64,000 nucleotides of DNA from contig OZ026595.1 of assembly GCA_964020085.1 (NCBI GenBank), forward strand, positions 20,638,653 through 20,702,652, in the 5' to 3' direction. Every line of letters starts with the position of its first letter. The stretch's first letter is position 1. Made by a program: the position numbers and the translations under genes. Shown piece after piece: positions 34,108 to 46,667 of this stretch. The notes beneath the pieces are model-generated. The model was given only the letters and a program-made list of their open reading frames with translations. It did no database searches and was not told where the DNA came from. The stretch is from Micromussa lordhowensis. Taxonomy: Eukaryota > Cnidaria > Anthozoa > Scleractinia > Lobophylliidae.

Positions 34108-37100
34108 AAGGGGCAACAATCAGACCGATATTTTCTTCCGCGCGCTAGTTCAAAAATCAATCAGACTTCAATTGAACTATTTTTACCTTTCTGAGACGAA
34201 AGCCGTGAAAGCCAAATGAAAAATTTGAATAGGAAAACAGACAAAACCCCCTTCATACAATTTCAAGTGTTTTTTTTCTACAAACCCGCTAGTTTACGGA
34301 TAAATTTCCGTGGAAGACTACTGTCCATCCGGGTATTCTCCGCGGACGGGCACTATGGGCTGATAGTGTCTCTCCGCGGATGAACACTATCGCGTCATGT
34401 GATCAATTTAACGCAATAAGAATCGGAGAAAATTTAGTGGTGAACTATAAGGAGTTATAGAATTACTTTTTTGCACTCATTAAGGAAATTATAATAGCTG
34501 TTACATTAGCGACCTGGTAGGGTCTAAACGGAATAGCGGTATCACTGGAGAGAAGAACTTGCTTACAGTTACGTATGAAAAGCTAACTTGAAATGCATAA
34601 ATGAAATAAACGTTCTTTAATGTCACGTTTCAAGGGAGACACAGTAGCCTGAACTGCAATGTATATAGCACGGATAGAAATGCACTGTATAAAGCAAGAA
34701 CAGAATTTTCTTTCTTTTATATTTACATAGTAGACTATTCAACATTTTATTTTGTATATTGTATTTAATTCACCTTATAGCTTATATTTTATCGTGTTTA
34801 GATACACGTCCAGTCATTCCTATATTCATTTATGGTTTGTCCGCTAGACTCAGTTCACTACGGTGCGGGCTCGTCACCAGGGTCTATGGGAAAGTACTGA
34901 GTTTTTTTGGGGAAGACTCTTAACTCTCACAGTGCCTCTCTCCACCCAGGCGTATACTGACAAACTGTAGGCATAACCAGACAGAATGCTGAGGATTAAT
35001 CTGACATGGAATAGCAATCAGCCATTAAGTGCTGAGAGCTGAGAGCTATCATCAACTTACTTTACTAAATGACTCATGTTTCTTAGTTACCCAGTTCGTT
35101 GAAGACGAGATATGAGGTCCAGAAATTCTTTTATTGACAAGGATATTTTGGATAACATGTCCCCTTTAACAAAGTTTTATTGATACTTTTTGGCGATGTG
35201 CTTTTCAGCACCTCAATTCCCGGCACACCTTTCTCCTCCTCAAAATATATCTCTTCCGTGCCTTCTCTTACTTAAAGCAAACTATTGTTTCATTAATAAA
35301 CTTCCTTCTGTTTGAGAGAAATTTAAAACAAATAGCAAAAAAATGACTTCGTGTATCGTAGCAAAGCGTCAATTCTCGTCGATTTGACAATCCGTTGAAA
35401 AATAAGTTAAATAAAATTTTCTTTTCATGAAGTCTTGACTATAATTTTCGCTTAAGATATGAAAAGGTTAATTAAGGAGGTTAAAAATATTAAATACACA
35501 GCTGAATTGTTTTCGACTATGTCGATCATGATTTATACGCGAAGGTGCTGCGCATTTTAATTATTGTATACATGAAATAAACTAAGTTTACATTTATAGC
35601 TACTTAGAAATTATTACCTTGATTATTACTTGATCTTAACATAGATATTGTTTGCTGATTAGAAAAAAATTAAACAGTAAACTGCCGTAACCTGAAATTA
35701 AAACAATACCAGTGAATGTTCTCAGGATCCTTCTTGTCTGTGACCAACTAAGTTACCTTAGTAATACACTTCTACTGCGGTGGATTGGTTTCGTGAGGTT
35801 TTAATACGAGATTTTCAATGGCATGTCTATTAATCTGGGCGTCGCGAATACCTTGTTCAAGTGTTTTGTAGTCTAAAAGACAGCTGGTTAAATGCTAAAC
35901 TTGAAGCATTCAAATAAGTATCAATTTTTTGCTGCTCGATATGTTCCTGCAGTCTCTCAGTCAGTTTCACAGAAGTAAGTGACAGCTACCTGAAATGATC
36001 AAAACAATAGCAGGGGATTCACCGATATTTCTCACGGGAGATTGCGAAAGCTATACCTGCATCCAAAACTGTCATCTGTGTAAAAGTTAGAAACGCCAGT
36101 ATCGCAATATCGTAATCCCGTTCCCACGACTACAAGTAACAGCTGAATTTATAGCTCAGCCGTACAATCACCTATTACGGCAGGTACCACATTGTTGTTT
36201 AACAAAGGAAATAAAATTCTCACAACTAAAAACACCGGTAATTTCTTAAAAGCCTGTAATTTTGCTTTATTTAACACTTATTGTGGGTAAGTGATTCAAT
36301 AGCAGCGATTTAAAAAAAAAGGACGAGAGCCGAAAAGTGCCAATTATTTTTCAGTTACGCTTCTGTTTGCTCTGGAACTTGCGTTTCGCGTGAATACATG
36401 ATTGTTTCAAATTGTTAAACAATAGACAATCGAGTTGTCACTATTAAAACTCCAGTAATCCTTAATTAAGGACCTGTTCTATATTTAATCTGCATTCACA
36501 ATTTTAAATGATTGAATAAACCATTATAGGAATAAGTATACAGACGAGAAGCTCTTTAATATCTTAAGTTAACACCCGGCGAGGTTTCCGTTTCATTTTA
36601 AGTAGGCAAAGTTTCATTCTGAACGCTCTTGTTCGTGATTCGTAACTATAAGCAATTAACCACTTCTACATAACATTTGCCGAAATAAGCTTGTTCAAGG
36701 GGGGATTTTGCCTGAATTAAGTGAAATTTTACGAAGTTTAAAGAGGGATTAAAAGAAAAAAGAAAGGTTATGGAACATCACCAGACAGTTGACCGCCCCC
36801 AAAATGGCACCCCAGGCTGGTGGACAACTGTTTGGTGTACGTCTACCAATTTTTAACTTCAAATTCTAATTTTAAAACAACACCAAATCTTCAAAATTTC
36901 CTATTTCCATAAATTTAACAAATACTTTGAGAAAAACTATCTATCTCCAAATATACCAAAAAATCGCCAAAAAATTTACAAAACAGCCCAGAACATAGAT
37001 ATGTGGGATGAGCGGAGGGATTCTTGACTGCTTAAAACGTGAACAAGATATTTGCATCAAAACCATAATACCCAGCCAAAATACGGCCTTCAGGTAGAAC

Positions 37101-38799
37101 CCCGCCTTAAGATGAAGCCATACATTCGACAGTTAGTACCATACAAGTTCAGAGTACTTCTATTGACGGCCTGTTTCATTTTGATCATTTATTCCACGAG
37201 CGCGCGTTCGATATGAGATGGTAGAGAGCCAACGAGGCGCGTTGCGCAATCATCTCATGGAATAATATTTTTTTATTAAAACGTCCCCAAAATATACAAA
37301 TCTACAATAAAACAAAAACGTTAAAAAAATAATACGTGCACGCTTACCATATGGTATGCATGGTATAGTGGCTCGTATACCATGATGGCTAAGCCAATGA
37401 TGCAGTTTTTAATAATACGACATAATAACTTGTCCCAAGAGAAGATCAAAGTACCTACCTTGATCATTTCTTGCTTGTCCATATTATTATAACGCCGGAT
37501 AGTTTCTTCTACTTTCAGGTAAATAGCTGAAACAGCCAATGCACCAAATGTTTTGTTGAACCTATACACTTTACAGCTTTTCATTAATTAAACTTTCTGG
37601 GCCAATTATTCACGCTTTAACGTAGTGATCTTGAATCGCGACTTATCCGCTTTATTAGAGCGTAGATCTTAGAGCTAGAGAGTTCCATGTAAATCCCTTC
37701 AAAACCAGGTCTTAGACGCGAAGCTAGGGTTTTTTTTTCAACTTATGAACTCTCTCCGAATTTCCTTGAATTTAAGAGACTTTCAAGCATAAGAAAAAGT
37801 AAGTATGACATACCCAGGCGAAGTAATTTTTAAAAACCCTTAGTGCTCAGATCCTCGAAAGGATTCCAAAAGAACCGTTCATGCTTGCGTTTATCCATTA
37901 CCAATACAAACGTTAAAAAAACAGGGCTGCAAGCATAAATAATAATGTCATTCCCAGCAGTATCGATAATGGTAAGATAATGTGTTTTATCGACGAGCTG
38001 GCAAATCATGGAGACTGCAATTAGTTAAAGTTGAAGGGGTTTATCTCGATATACTTAATGTGGATTATAAATTCTTAGATAGAAACTGAATAATGGGGGT
38101 TGAAATCATGGCGCAATACACAGTCCATACTGTAATAATTCAGTATTTTTTCCAGACATAATTTTTCATCTGATTATATTTATACACAGCCGCTTTGGTC
38201 CTTGTTTGTGCCCCCAATCAACAGAAAAATACGCGAAAACGCGTTTCAATGCAAACGAAAAGCTTGCAAACTATGCTTTTTCGCATGAATTCCATTCGCG
38301 ATTTGAGAACGATTAGGCATATGATTTTAAACTCGCACTTCCTTGAGAAACTCTTCCTGTGCGAATTTTTCGCGAAATTAGCAAAAGCAAAATTCTCTCA
38401 ACAATTAAAAACATCAAAACGCGCTGACTACACTAACTGCGAAGACAGACCATGCTTGGTACACGAAGGCTGTGAGGATCACGTCCACTGTATAAACTTG
38501 AGCACCTTTGGAGCCTAAGTCTGCCTTGATGCGTGAATTGTGAAACTTTAATTAAAGCTTCTATCGTCCATAATTTAGATATTTTGCCTTTGAGTTTATC
38601 AGTTTGCATCTATATAATGAAAATTATATCTTTGCTGAGCTAGAAACTTGAAAATCATTTTTATTCTTAACATCAGCATCTGAAGTGTTAACCACTGCAA
38701 AATATAATTTGTATTCTGGCTTGGATCTACATTTGGAACTTTTCTTAAACACTATGATTTTGACGGTGTTATGTGTATCGGTTTCTATTCTATTCCTAA
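34108..38799. other. AT-rich region without recognised genes
   Basis: No supported exon. Contains dispersed-repeat-like stretches, e.g. ATTCCACGAGCGCGCG at about 37191-37206 with a partly mirrored CATCTCATGGAATAAT downstream. A 107-codon ORF (38195-38518) with a Cys-containing end was examined and not accepted as a gene. Confidence 0.45.
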
Positions 38800-39505
38800 C
38801 TCGTCATTCCTTATTTTAATTGAACTGTGCAGCAAACAAATATAAAAAAAACATCTGCATGTTTTTCTTGCGCATTTGCCAAAAAGGGAGAGAAAAAGAC
38901 TGGAGAATTCTAAACAGTGCATCTGACTGTGGTTTGCGTATCATTGCTTGTTTTACTCCAAACTGCTTCAATTCTCTTTCAAACTGTGCTGTGCAACAAA
39001 CAGATTTCAATAAAAACTGTGTATTAAAAGGTACAAAAAAAATAAAAACATAGGGGAAAAACGTCTGGAATATGATGAAAAGTAAATTTGACAGTGGTTG
39101 CGCATCAATATTTGTTTATTTCCTACCCTCGTCATTTCTAAACTGTACGGTAAACAAATAACAAATGTACAGTTTCGTTGAGCAGTTGCCAAAAAAGAGA
39201 TTGAAAACAGCAGACGTACGGTATATGACAAGAAGTAATATGCATGTGGTTTTGCGCATTATTGTTTGTTTTATTTCCCATTCTCGTCATTTCTTTTTCA
39301 AATGTACTTTGCAGCAAACAAACATCAATAGAAACTGTACATTATTTTTGAGCGTTCGCCAAAAAAGAGAGATTGACTTTTGAGTAACAACGTATGTTTT
39401 GTCCTACCTTCTTCATTTCTTGTTTTAACTGATCTGCGCAGCAAATTAATAGCGATGACAACTGTATATTTTTGTTGATTAGGCGCCAAACCAGATTGAC
39501 AAAGA
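38800..39505. repeat. Degenerate tandem array, five units of ~125-170 bp
   Basis: Units begin near 38806, 38966, 39133, 39285 and 39411. Each has a CGTCATTTCTT-like start, GTGCAGCAAACAAA, ATCAATAGAAACTGTACATT and GTTGCCAAAAAAGAGAGATTG in that order. Divergence is high. A GTTGCCAAAAAACGCC echo lies near 39780. It is noncoding. Confidence 0.75.
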
Positions 39506-40856
39506 TAAGAGAATAACAGTTCCATGCATTCATTTTATAGCATGTTATGTACATGGTTTCAGAAAGTCACGAACCTCTCTAAGTTTTTCACTCTACCTTC
39601 CAGTTTTCTTCCCATCACGATCTTAATTTTCAGCACATATTACTTGAGGACTTAATCCTTTTGTTACACCATTTGTGCGCGTTTTTTTGGTATCCTCTTC
39701 GTAGTAAGCTTTCAATCAGAAACGCATGTACAATGTTCAAATTTAAATAGATAACAGCTCATACATATTGGGAAACAGTTGCCAAAAAACGCCGTTTATT
39801 ACTTGCCGTTTAGTTCTTGAGCTAGATAATAGCTAAATGTTGTGTAGTCGGGCACATTTGATGTCATTGGTCAGTTTGTATCGTGCCGCAGTATTGATCT
39901 TAAGGAACAGCACCTGTATCTGGCGATGTTTAAGTCTCCATCGATGACTTTGCGCCGTTGCATATTATGAACTCTTGGAACCACTAAGGAACTTTCAAGC
40001 TTGTCAACGGCCTTCATTGTTTAGTTGTTTCTACGCCAGTAGCCGCGCTATAAAGATTTGCGAAATTTACCCTCGATCATTTATTCTTACGCAAATGTGG
40101 ACAAATCTTTTCAAATGCAGCGAGTGATCTACACGAAATGATATTCGGCCGGCAAATCTCCCTCTATACGTGTTATGAGTGCCGATTAAATAACACTTTT
40201 TGAACATATTCACACCGGGCCGCTTATTTTCTAAATGACTTTGTTATTAGGTCATCAGCCACTTTTTGTGTTTTGGTACAACGATTCTTGTTGTGTTTTC
40301 ACTATTCTGAGTTAATAGTTGCCTTTTCTAAGGCAGGTCACCGGATATTTTTTACACGTGTCTTGATCATGCGTTTTAGACCCAGGTGGTCTTCCTACGC
40401 AGCAGACCTTTGTTGTTAATGTCTTAATACCTTCTCTTGGGATGTTAAGCTGAAAAAAGCGTTGGTGGATTAGCAAGCGAAAGCTTTCTCAGCCATGTGT
40501 AGCTTAAGCTGATTTCAGAGTCAACCAGGTCGGTTTTGCTTATCGCCGATCTCACCAGAGATATCGATCAATCTCGGAATCTGACTAAGTTCGAGCCAAA
40601 AGCGATATTGCAAAACTACATGCCGAATGAATGACAATGACAATTTCGCAATCAGCAAATGAGAAATTATCATATCCTCTTGACAGATCTTACCACCATG
40701 AATAGAAAATTTCATCATGGAAGACCACTACACTTTGAGTGAAATTTCGTTTAAGAGGACCTTCGTATCCTAATCTCATTTCAAGTTTGTAAAACACAAT
40801 GGGTTTGTGTGTTCTTTTTAGCGGCCAATTCTCAACATCCTTGTTCAGTTAAGGTG

Positions 40857-40898
40857 ACTAGTCATTTGAATAAAATACAAAAAAAAACTAGTCATTTG
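40857..40898 (+). mobile_element. Minimal retroposition scar (18-bp insert, 12-bp target duplication)
   Basis: ACTAGTCATTTG at 40857-40868 and again at 40887-40898 flanks only AATAAAATACAAAAAAAA. The insert is just a polyadenylation signal and A-tail, as expected from an almost completely 5'-truncated retrotransposition event. Confidence 0.7.
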
Positions 40899-41468
40899 TC
40901 GCCGACTCAAGCGTAACAGACTTTATGAACTGGCATTGCGCGCCGCTCCATATCTATACAGAAGGTTCTGTAACAATGGTTGCGGTGGTTAGCAGCTAAA
41001 ACATGCAGCCACCTGTGAGTTAAACACTTACTACACGTGACGTTTTTTTCTTCTGTACACCATTATACAGTGAAAATTTCTCATTTTTAATTACTTCTCT
41101 TCAGTAAAAGCTCTGAAAATAACAATATACTCTATTTCACAAAATATAACCACACTTGGATGTTTCTAACTCTTTGTTCTTCAATATATTCGTCGCCCAC
41201 ATAACTTCTTGTACATTTTTGAATATCAAAAGTTACTTTTTTAACATATTGTTTTACATAAATACACTGTTATTTATATTAGCTCTCCTTAATAAAGTTC
41301 TTTTTTCAAAGTGTTTCATTTAACTCGAATTGGCTCATTCATAGCCTAATGCTTCTCTGGTTATTTCCATTTGGCACTCTTACAAAGCACGCGCTTTATT
41401 ATGCGTTTTTATGCGTGCAAGTAAACTCAAAATTATGAAAAACATGTTCAAAGTTCAGGCGGTTGAAG

Positions 41469-44058
41469 TCAGTAAAAGACTTGTTCTCTTTGTGATTCAA
41501 GGAGGTTTTTGAACGGCATGTTTTCTCTCATTTGCTCTGTGACCGAGTCAGGAGCGGGGAGGCGGGCGTTTTGCTGCTCCGGGCGATGGTGATTTGAGTT
41601 GGATTTCTCCAGATAATACGCGTGGTGAATGCGAATATGCGTGCGTAGGTTGCTCGAGCTGATAAACTTCCAGTTACAGATGTTACACTTGTACGGTTTT
41701 TCCCCGGTGTGGGTCAGAATGTGCGATTGTAGGTTGCCGGAGGTCGTGAAGGCTTTGGAGCACTGTTTGCACTTGTATGGCCGCTCGCCCGTGTGGATAC
41801 GAACGTGCCTTCGTAGATCGCTCGAGCTCACAAACGCTTTGGGACAGTACTGGCACTTGTGCGGTTTCTCGCCCGTGTGCGTCAGGATGTGTCTCTGTAA
41901 GTTGGTCAGCTGAGCGAATCCACGGCAGCAGATATTACACGTGTATGGCTTTTCGCCGGTGTGAATTCGGTTGTGGATTTTCAGGTGGGCCGCTAGGGCG
42001 AAAGCCTTCGGGCATTTCTGGCATTTGTACGGCTTCTGGCCTGTGTGGATAAGGACATGGCGTTGAAAATTCCACGAGCGGGTGAACACCTTACTACAGT
42101 GCTGGCACGTGTAAGGTTTTTCGTTCCCCGTTGAATCTGTCTCCTTTTCCTCTTTAATGGCCGCAAAATCTGCCAAGCGCTCGCTTTCAGGACGTTCCTC
42201 CCTGCTCCACGCGTTAATCCTCTTTTCACTATCGCCGTGAAAGCCGTTCTGTCCGTTATATTCCTTGCTTGTGTTGATGACATGCGGTTCGTTGTTTGGC
42301 ATAACTAGCGGTTGGACATAAGGAGCTGTGAGACGGAACAGTTCAGCTTGCGAAGATGCTACAGTTGGTGGAGTATCCTCGGTGTTGTCTGTAAATTTAA
42401 GAATGTAACAACTGTTGGAAAAAATTACTTCAGCAACACTAAGTTTACTTAAGTAATAAGCAGTTACAATTAACATTTCGAGGTCGGTCTTGCACCTCCC
42501 TGGTAGAAAACCGCAATAGTTAATACGTTTATCGTTTATCATACGCAAAGTGTATCTAGACGGCTTAACGAGAATACGGTTGTTTGTAGTTGGCAGAGTA
42601 GCCAAGATTTTCATGCCGACTGGTAGATTTAGTGGTGTTAATTCGGCAAACCAATTCCCAATAACTGTACTGTAAACACTGCTTCGTTAACGCTTCTCTT
42701 TGAGAAGTTTTAAAGGTGATAATTGAATTGATTCTTGGTTATTCAGTCTTTACAGTGACTTTATTACACTGCTGAATGCCTGTTTAACAACGAAAGTACA
42801 TTTAACCGAAACTGTAAATCTTTAAACTGAGTTTACAAAAATCTACCAGACTACGAAAAAGCCGAAGTCGGGCATTTTTTGTCTTTTTAGAAGGAACGAT
42901 ATTAGTCTTGTGATGAACTGTAAGCGGCGACAAGTAAAGACGAGCAATTTTGTTTGGGTTTTACTATGAATGTTTAATGGTTTAAAATACCATTTTACAA
43001 AAGTCATCAAACACCACGAAGATTTTTCTTGATGCATTTTAACAGTTCCCTTAATCCGAAGGCTCTTTAATAAACCGCAAATCAGACAGGAAAGCATAAT
43101 AATTTTACCTAAAATCTTTTTGGGTAGAATCAAACGCCAAAATAACTGTATTTTTATGTTCAATCGAGAACAAAAGCTCACTAGTTCTAAAATGTTATGT
43201 ATTGAAATGCTGTCTACAGGACATAAAAAGCTGTAAATAGATAAGACAAGAAATTCTAAACCCGTTTGCTGTGTAAATGTTCTGATTTTTTCATAAAGCC
43301 ACTGACAGAGAGGAGAAGAAAATCGCTTCGATGTTTGTACTCCGAGAATAAATAATTTAGCACCGGTAAGAAGCTGTTTTGTAATCGTGAAAGAGGACAA
43401 ACCATGGACGTGCCTTTTCTCCTCTACCCTACCACATTTTACCTATATCCTGCTCAAATGTTTCAGGACATTTACTATGTCTAATCTAATTTTCGTATCC
43501 ATTGGGGAGTGACATTGGAGTCTTAAGTAGCTGGTAATATTTCGTTGATGCCTTTTAAGAGACCTTCCAGGTATTTTACGGGTAGCAAGGTCGACTCATC
43601 TTTAAAATTCTCCACAAAGAGGAAAACTTAACCCAAAAAAGAAAATCTTCAGAACAGCCATTTGACAGATATTCGCTTCGACAGGAGAATAATATCTTGT
43701 TAAAACTGTCGGCGAAGAGTTAAGCAGACCGAGGCACTTTCAAATAAACTGACCGGCCAATTTTCGTTTAACAACTGAGAAGTAACTTGTCCTAAGTCGC
43801 CATGCAGTGAAAAAGACAATTAAAAAATGATTATGATTTTCCTTTCATGAGATATAGACTCTCTTTCTTCATTTCTTTTAAAAGATTCGATCGTTCTCTA
43901 GCACTAGAAACACTAGGAACTTACGTTAAAAAGGTAGAAATTTGTAATATAAACGGTCACAACTCGAGCGTACGAAAAGGACTTAAAATTAACTTACCAA
44001 AGTACGTGATATTGTTTTTCTTGAATTCCTTCTTTTTGATTAAAAATGAGCGAGGCAT
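41469..44058 (-). CDS. SNAG-domain C2H2 zinc-finger transcriptional repressor (six fingers)
   Basis: Exon 1 is 44058-43998 (61 bp) and encodes MPRSFLIKKKEF..., a SNAG motif, the short N-terminal peptide by which Snail/Gfi1-type factors recruit LSD1-CoREST. The donor is TTTG|GTAAGT. Exon 2 is 42388-41469 (acceptor TTTACAG). Phase 1 joins exactly, giving 326 aa. Residues 21-112 are acidic and polar. Six tandem C2H2 fingers with TGEKP-type linkers occupy about 113-276, followed by a short tail. A 381-codon reading frame opens inside the intron and gives a misleading N-terminus. SNAG plus six fingers is the Gfi1 plan, but the finger sequences are not close to Gfi1 as I remember it, so I leave the symbol open; Snail/Ovo-type relatives are alternatives. 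Confidence 0.87.
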
Positions 44059-46578
44059 TCTTGATTTGTGTGGTTCTTTGGCTTGATATGTAGATCTCTG
44101 TAGATGGACGTCAGTCGGAACTCTAGGATAATCTTGGTGTATGATTCAGGCTTCGGCGATCGTGCGCTAACTTTGGTTTAAAATGAACTGAAGAATCCTG
44201 CGCTGGTTGAGTTATTATAGGCCTCGAGAGTGGCCTGGACAGGTGTAGCGACGATATACAGCGGTCGTAAACAATTTCCCACTTGCTAGCCTGGCGCAAA
44301 CTTTCATACATGGAGACTGAATGCCCCTTGATCATATCACGACAAAAGAATAAAACAATCTGTTATTTAAAACAACAACCTCTTTGCAATACTACTGGCC
44401 GGGTATTAATTTATTAAAGACCTGCCCCGGCTCCATCAAGAATTCAATGCTTTGCAGGTTGCGCAAGTAGGAAAATGGCTAAACGACTAATCCTGCTTGA
44501 CAATGGGCCGCTGTCGGCCAATCTCAACCGGGATATCGCATTGCGCATGCATGATAGGATAGTTTGTTTAAATCTTGGAAGGCTTGTTCGCTGCTAGTGG
44601 CGCCGATAACCGACCAATCACAAGGCAGAGCGCCAAATAACTTTCGCATGAGCACAACTGAGCGAGAACAATGCTATCGATGAGTATTCTGACCAAGGAG
44701 ACCGCCATGAATAAAGTAAGACAAACGCCCAAGGTCTCTTTCCACTTTCCACTATATGATAGCAACACATTCCTTTGCCGCAAAAATAATGTGTCGCGGT
44801 GATTACGATATCGTTGTCACCTTTGAAAACAGATTTAGAAAGCGGACTGTAAACCCAAGCAATGTCCTTTTGTGTTGCGCGTTATGAAATTTTAATTTGG
44901 AAATATTTGGAAGTATGTTATTTGTCACTGAACCATGCCGTGTCAATTATTCATACAATAGGTAAACTGCCTTTTGTCCGCGGCTCTGAAATGGAGCCGT
45001 GAAATACTTCATTTATCCTGCCCTCTAAACAAGTCGTTCCTCTCTTGAAACACGCGATTCGTCACTCGGCTGACATGTTTATTTTGCGCGGGCGAACTTC
45101 GAGTTGGTGCGAACGATTTATCAAAACATTTCAAACAAGATCGACACTTTGTTCAATCGCATGAGCTAATTACTTCTGAGAACATGCTTTTGTTTGATTT
45201 TGGCCACTGCTAGCGTCGTGCACATAGCAACGCCACCAGTCACTCTCGCCTTTGCCACTTGTTCGTTTGGTAAAGGCACGTGCGCTGCAAAACAGGTGCG
45301 ATACTACCCCCGAGCGATGAGAACAAAGGCATGTCAACGTTCTCCGCTAGACAATGGAGGAAAATGAGAAGAAATTTTTCCGTCAGTTCTCACTGAAATC
45401 TCGACAATTATTTCAAACCGAGGTAGAAGAGAATGGAAAAGCTCCGTGACTGCTTGCACGGCGTTTTTTTCTCACTTTTGGCGCATACCGAGTTGAACAA
45501 TGCACACGCGCGCACGGAAAGCCTGAATTGACCTGTTCTAAAGTGGGGAAGGCATAGATGGATGGGTGGATCAGATGGATGGATGGGTGACTGTCAATAT
45601 ATATCATAAAATGTGAGTTAACAAAGGTTCAGTAGTTTTAAGTCTTAACCTTGAAGCTCTAGAAACAGTTCGGTTTCTACCAAGGGAAAGAAAATGTCAA
45701 GGAAAAGCAAATTAAGAAAAGGAAATTGTATAATTTTGCGGTTTCTATTGTAAACAACGACATGGTCGATCACTTGACTGGGAAGCTAACGTGAGCTCTA
45801 CAGCTCAGAGGAAAACCTGTCACGGTACTCAGTAGCCAGATTTACGACTGTTAAGAGTCTGAAATCAGTAACATGATAGACTATTAAGAACTTGCAACAT
45901 AAGCAAAGCGAAAAGATGAAAGCCGGTTTATCGTCAGAGCAAATATAGTACCAAGACAGCAGATAACCCATATTGTAAACATGAAGGAAATGTTTGAATA
46001 AAAGACGAATGAAAAAGCGCGTGCGAATCCTTAGTTTTACAAGATCTTCAGCTTCGTTGACAAGAGAAGAATGTTTTAAGCAAATGGAAAAAAAGCCACA
46101 TGGCTCAGTTTTGCATGTGCTCAGGAATGTATTTGAAGTTATATTGAAGGTGTGAGTCAATTAGCCAAACAAATCCATTTAGACTATTTACGCCCAATTG
46201 AACAGCTCTGATTTCTTTAACATCGTGCGCGAAAGAAAGATATATCGCTCTAATCACTGAGAAAAAATTGTCAAAACGCACACATGACTGCACGTATGCG
46301 CAATTTAAAAACCCATTTTCCTTGTCGCTTTTGACGCATATTTGATAATAGGGCACTTGCTCCAAAAGGGCTATTAAACTAAGATTTAAATCCCATAAGT
46401 CGGTTACAGGCTTTAAAAAGTTACATCACTTAAGAAGCTCAACGGGCCCACTGGAATGATTTAGCTAGTTCAGCAAGCAATGCAAGGAAGAAGGACTTTG
46501 AGAGAATTTTGAAACGAATTTCAACCTGAATAGGGCTGATTTAATTCCATTCGTTTAGGAAGTTACCGGTTGACAAAA
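44059..46578. promoter_or_regulatory. Shared upstream region of SNAG factor and orphan plus-strand exon
   Basis: Head-to-head space of about 2.5 kb between the SNAG factor start and the exon at 46579. It includes a GATG simple repeat (45555-45590). No defined promoter element can be named. The arrangement permits shared regulation, which is inference. Confidence 0.35.
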
Positions 46579-46667
46579 ATGGCAGGTATTATAGACGAAA
46601 CAAAAAAAGCTGTATTGGAGCAAAATGGCTATTCAGTATATATGCCCTGGAGCTGTGCCAAACGAAA
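46579..46667 (+). CDS. Probable first coding exon of an unrecognised gene
   Basis: ATG GCA GGT opens MAGIIDETKKAVLEQNGYSV and then YMPWSCAKR, ending CGAAA|GTAAGT, a strong donor, in phase 2. The codons look like real protein rather than AT noise. A candidate second exon is 47815-47860 (acceptor ACCACAG, 46 nt in matching phase, donor AAG|GTAAAT), giving NNSAIWSSSVSETTK. No further exons were located up to 52 kb, so the gene may be long or the call wrong. Confidence 0.45.

Noticed and set aside
38195..38518. 107-codon ORF with Cys-containing C-terminus
   Set aside because: No signal peptide, no family pattern, no splice support; likely chance in repeat-derived sequence.
42389..42614. N-terminal extension of the finger exon frame
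   Set aside because: It is intron read-through: a TTTACAG acceptor at 42389 and the SNAG exon in matching phase explain the gene better.
42843..43400. 185-codon minus-strand ORF in the SNAG factor intron
   Set aside because: Hydrophobic, AT-driven composition, no motif, and it lies inside an intron with good splice borders on both sides.
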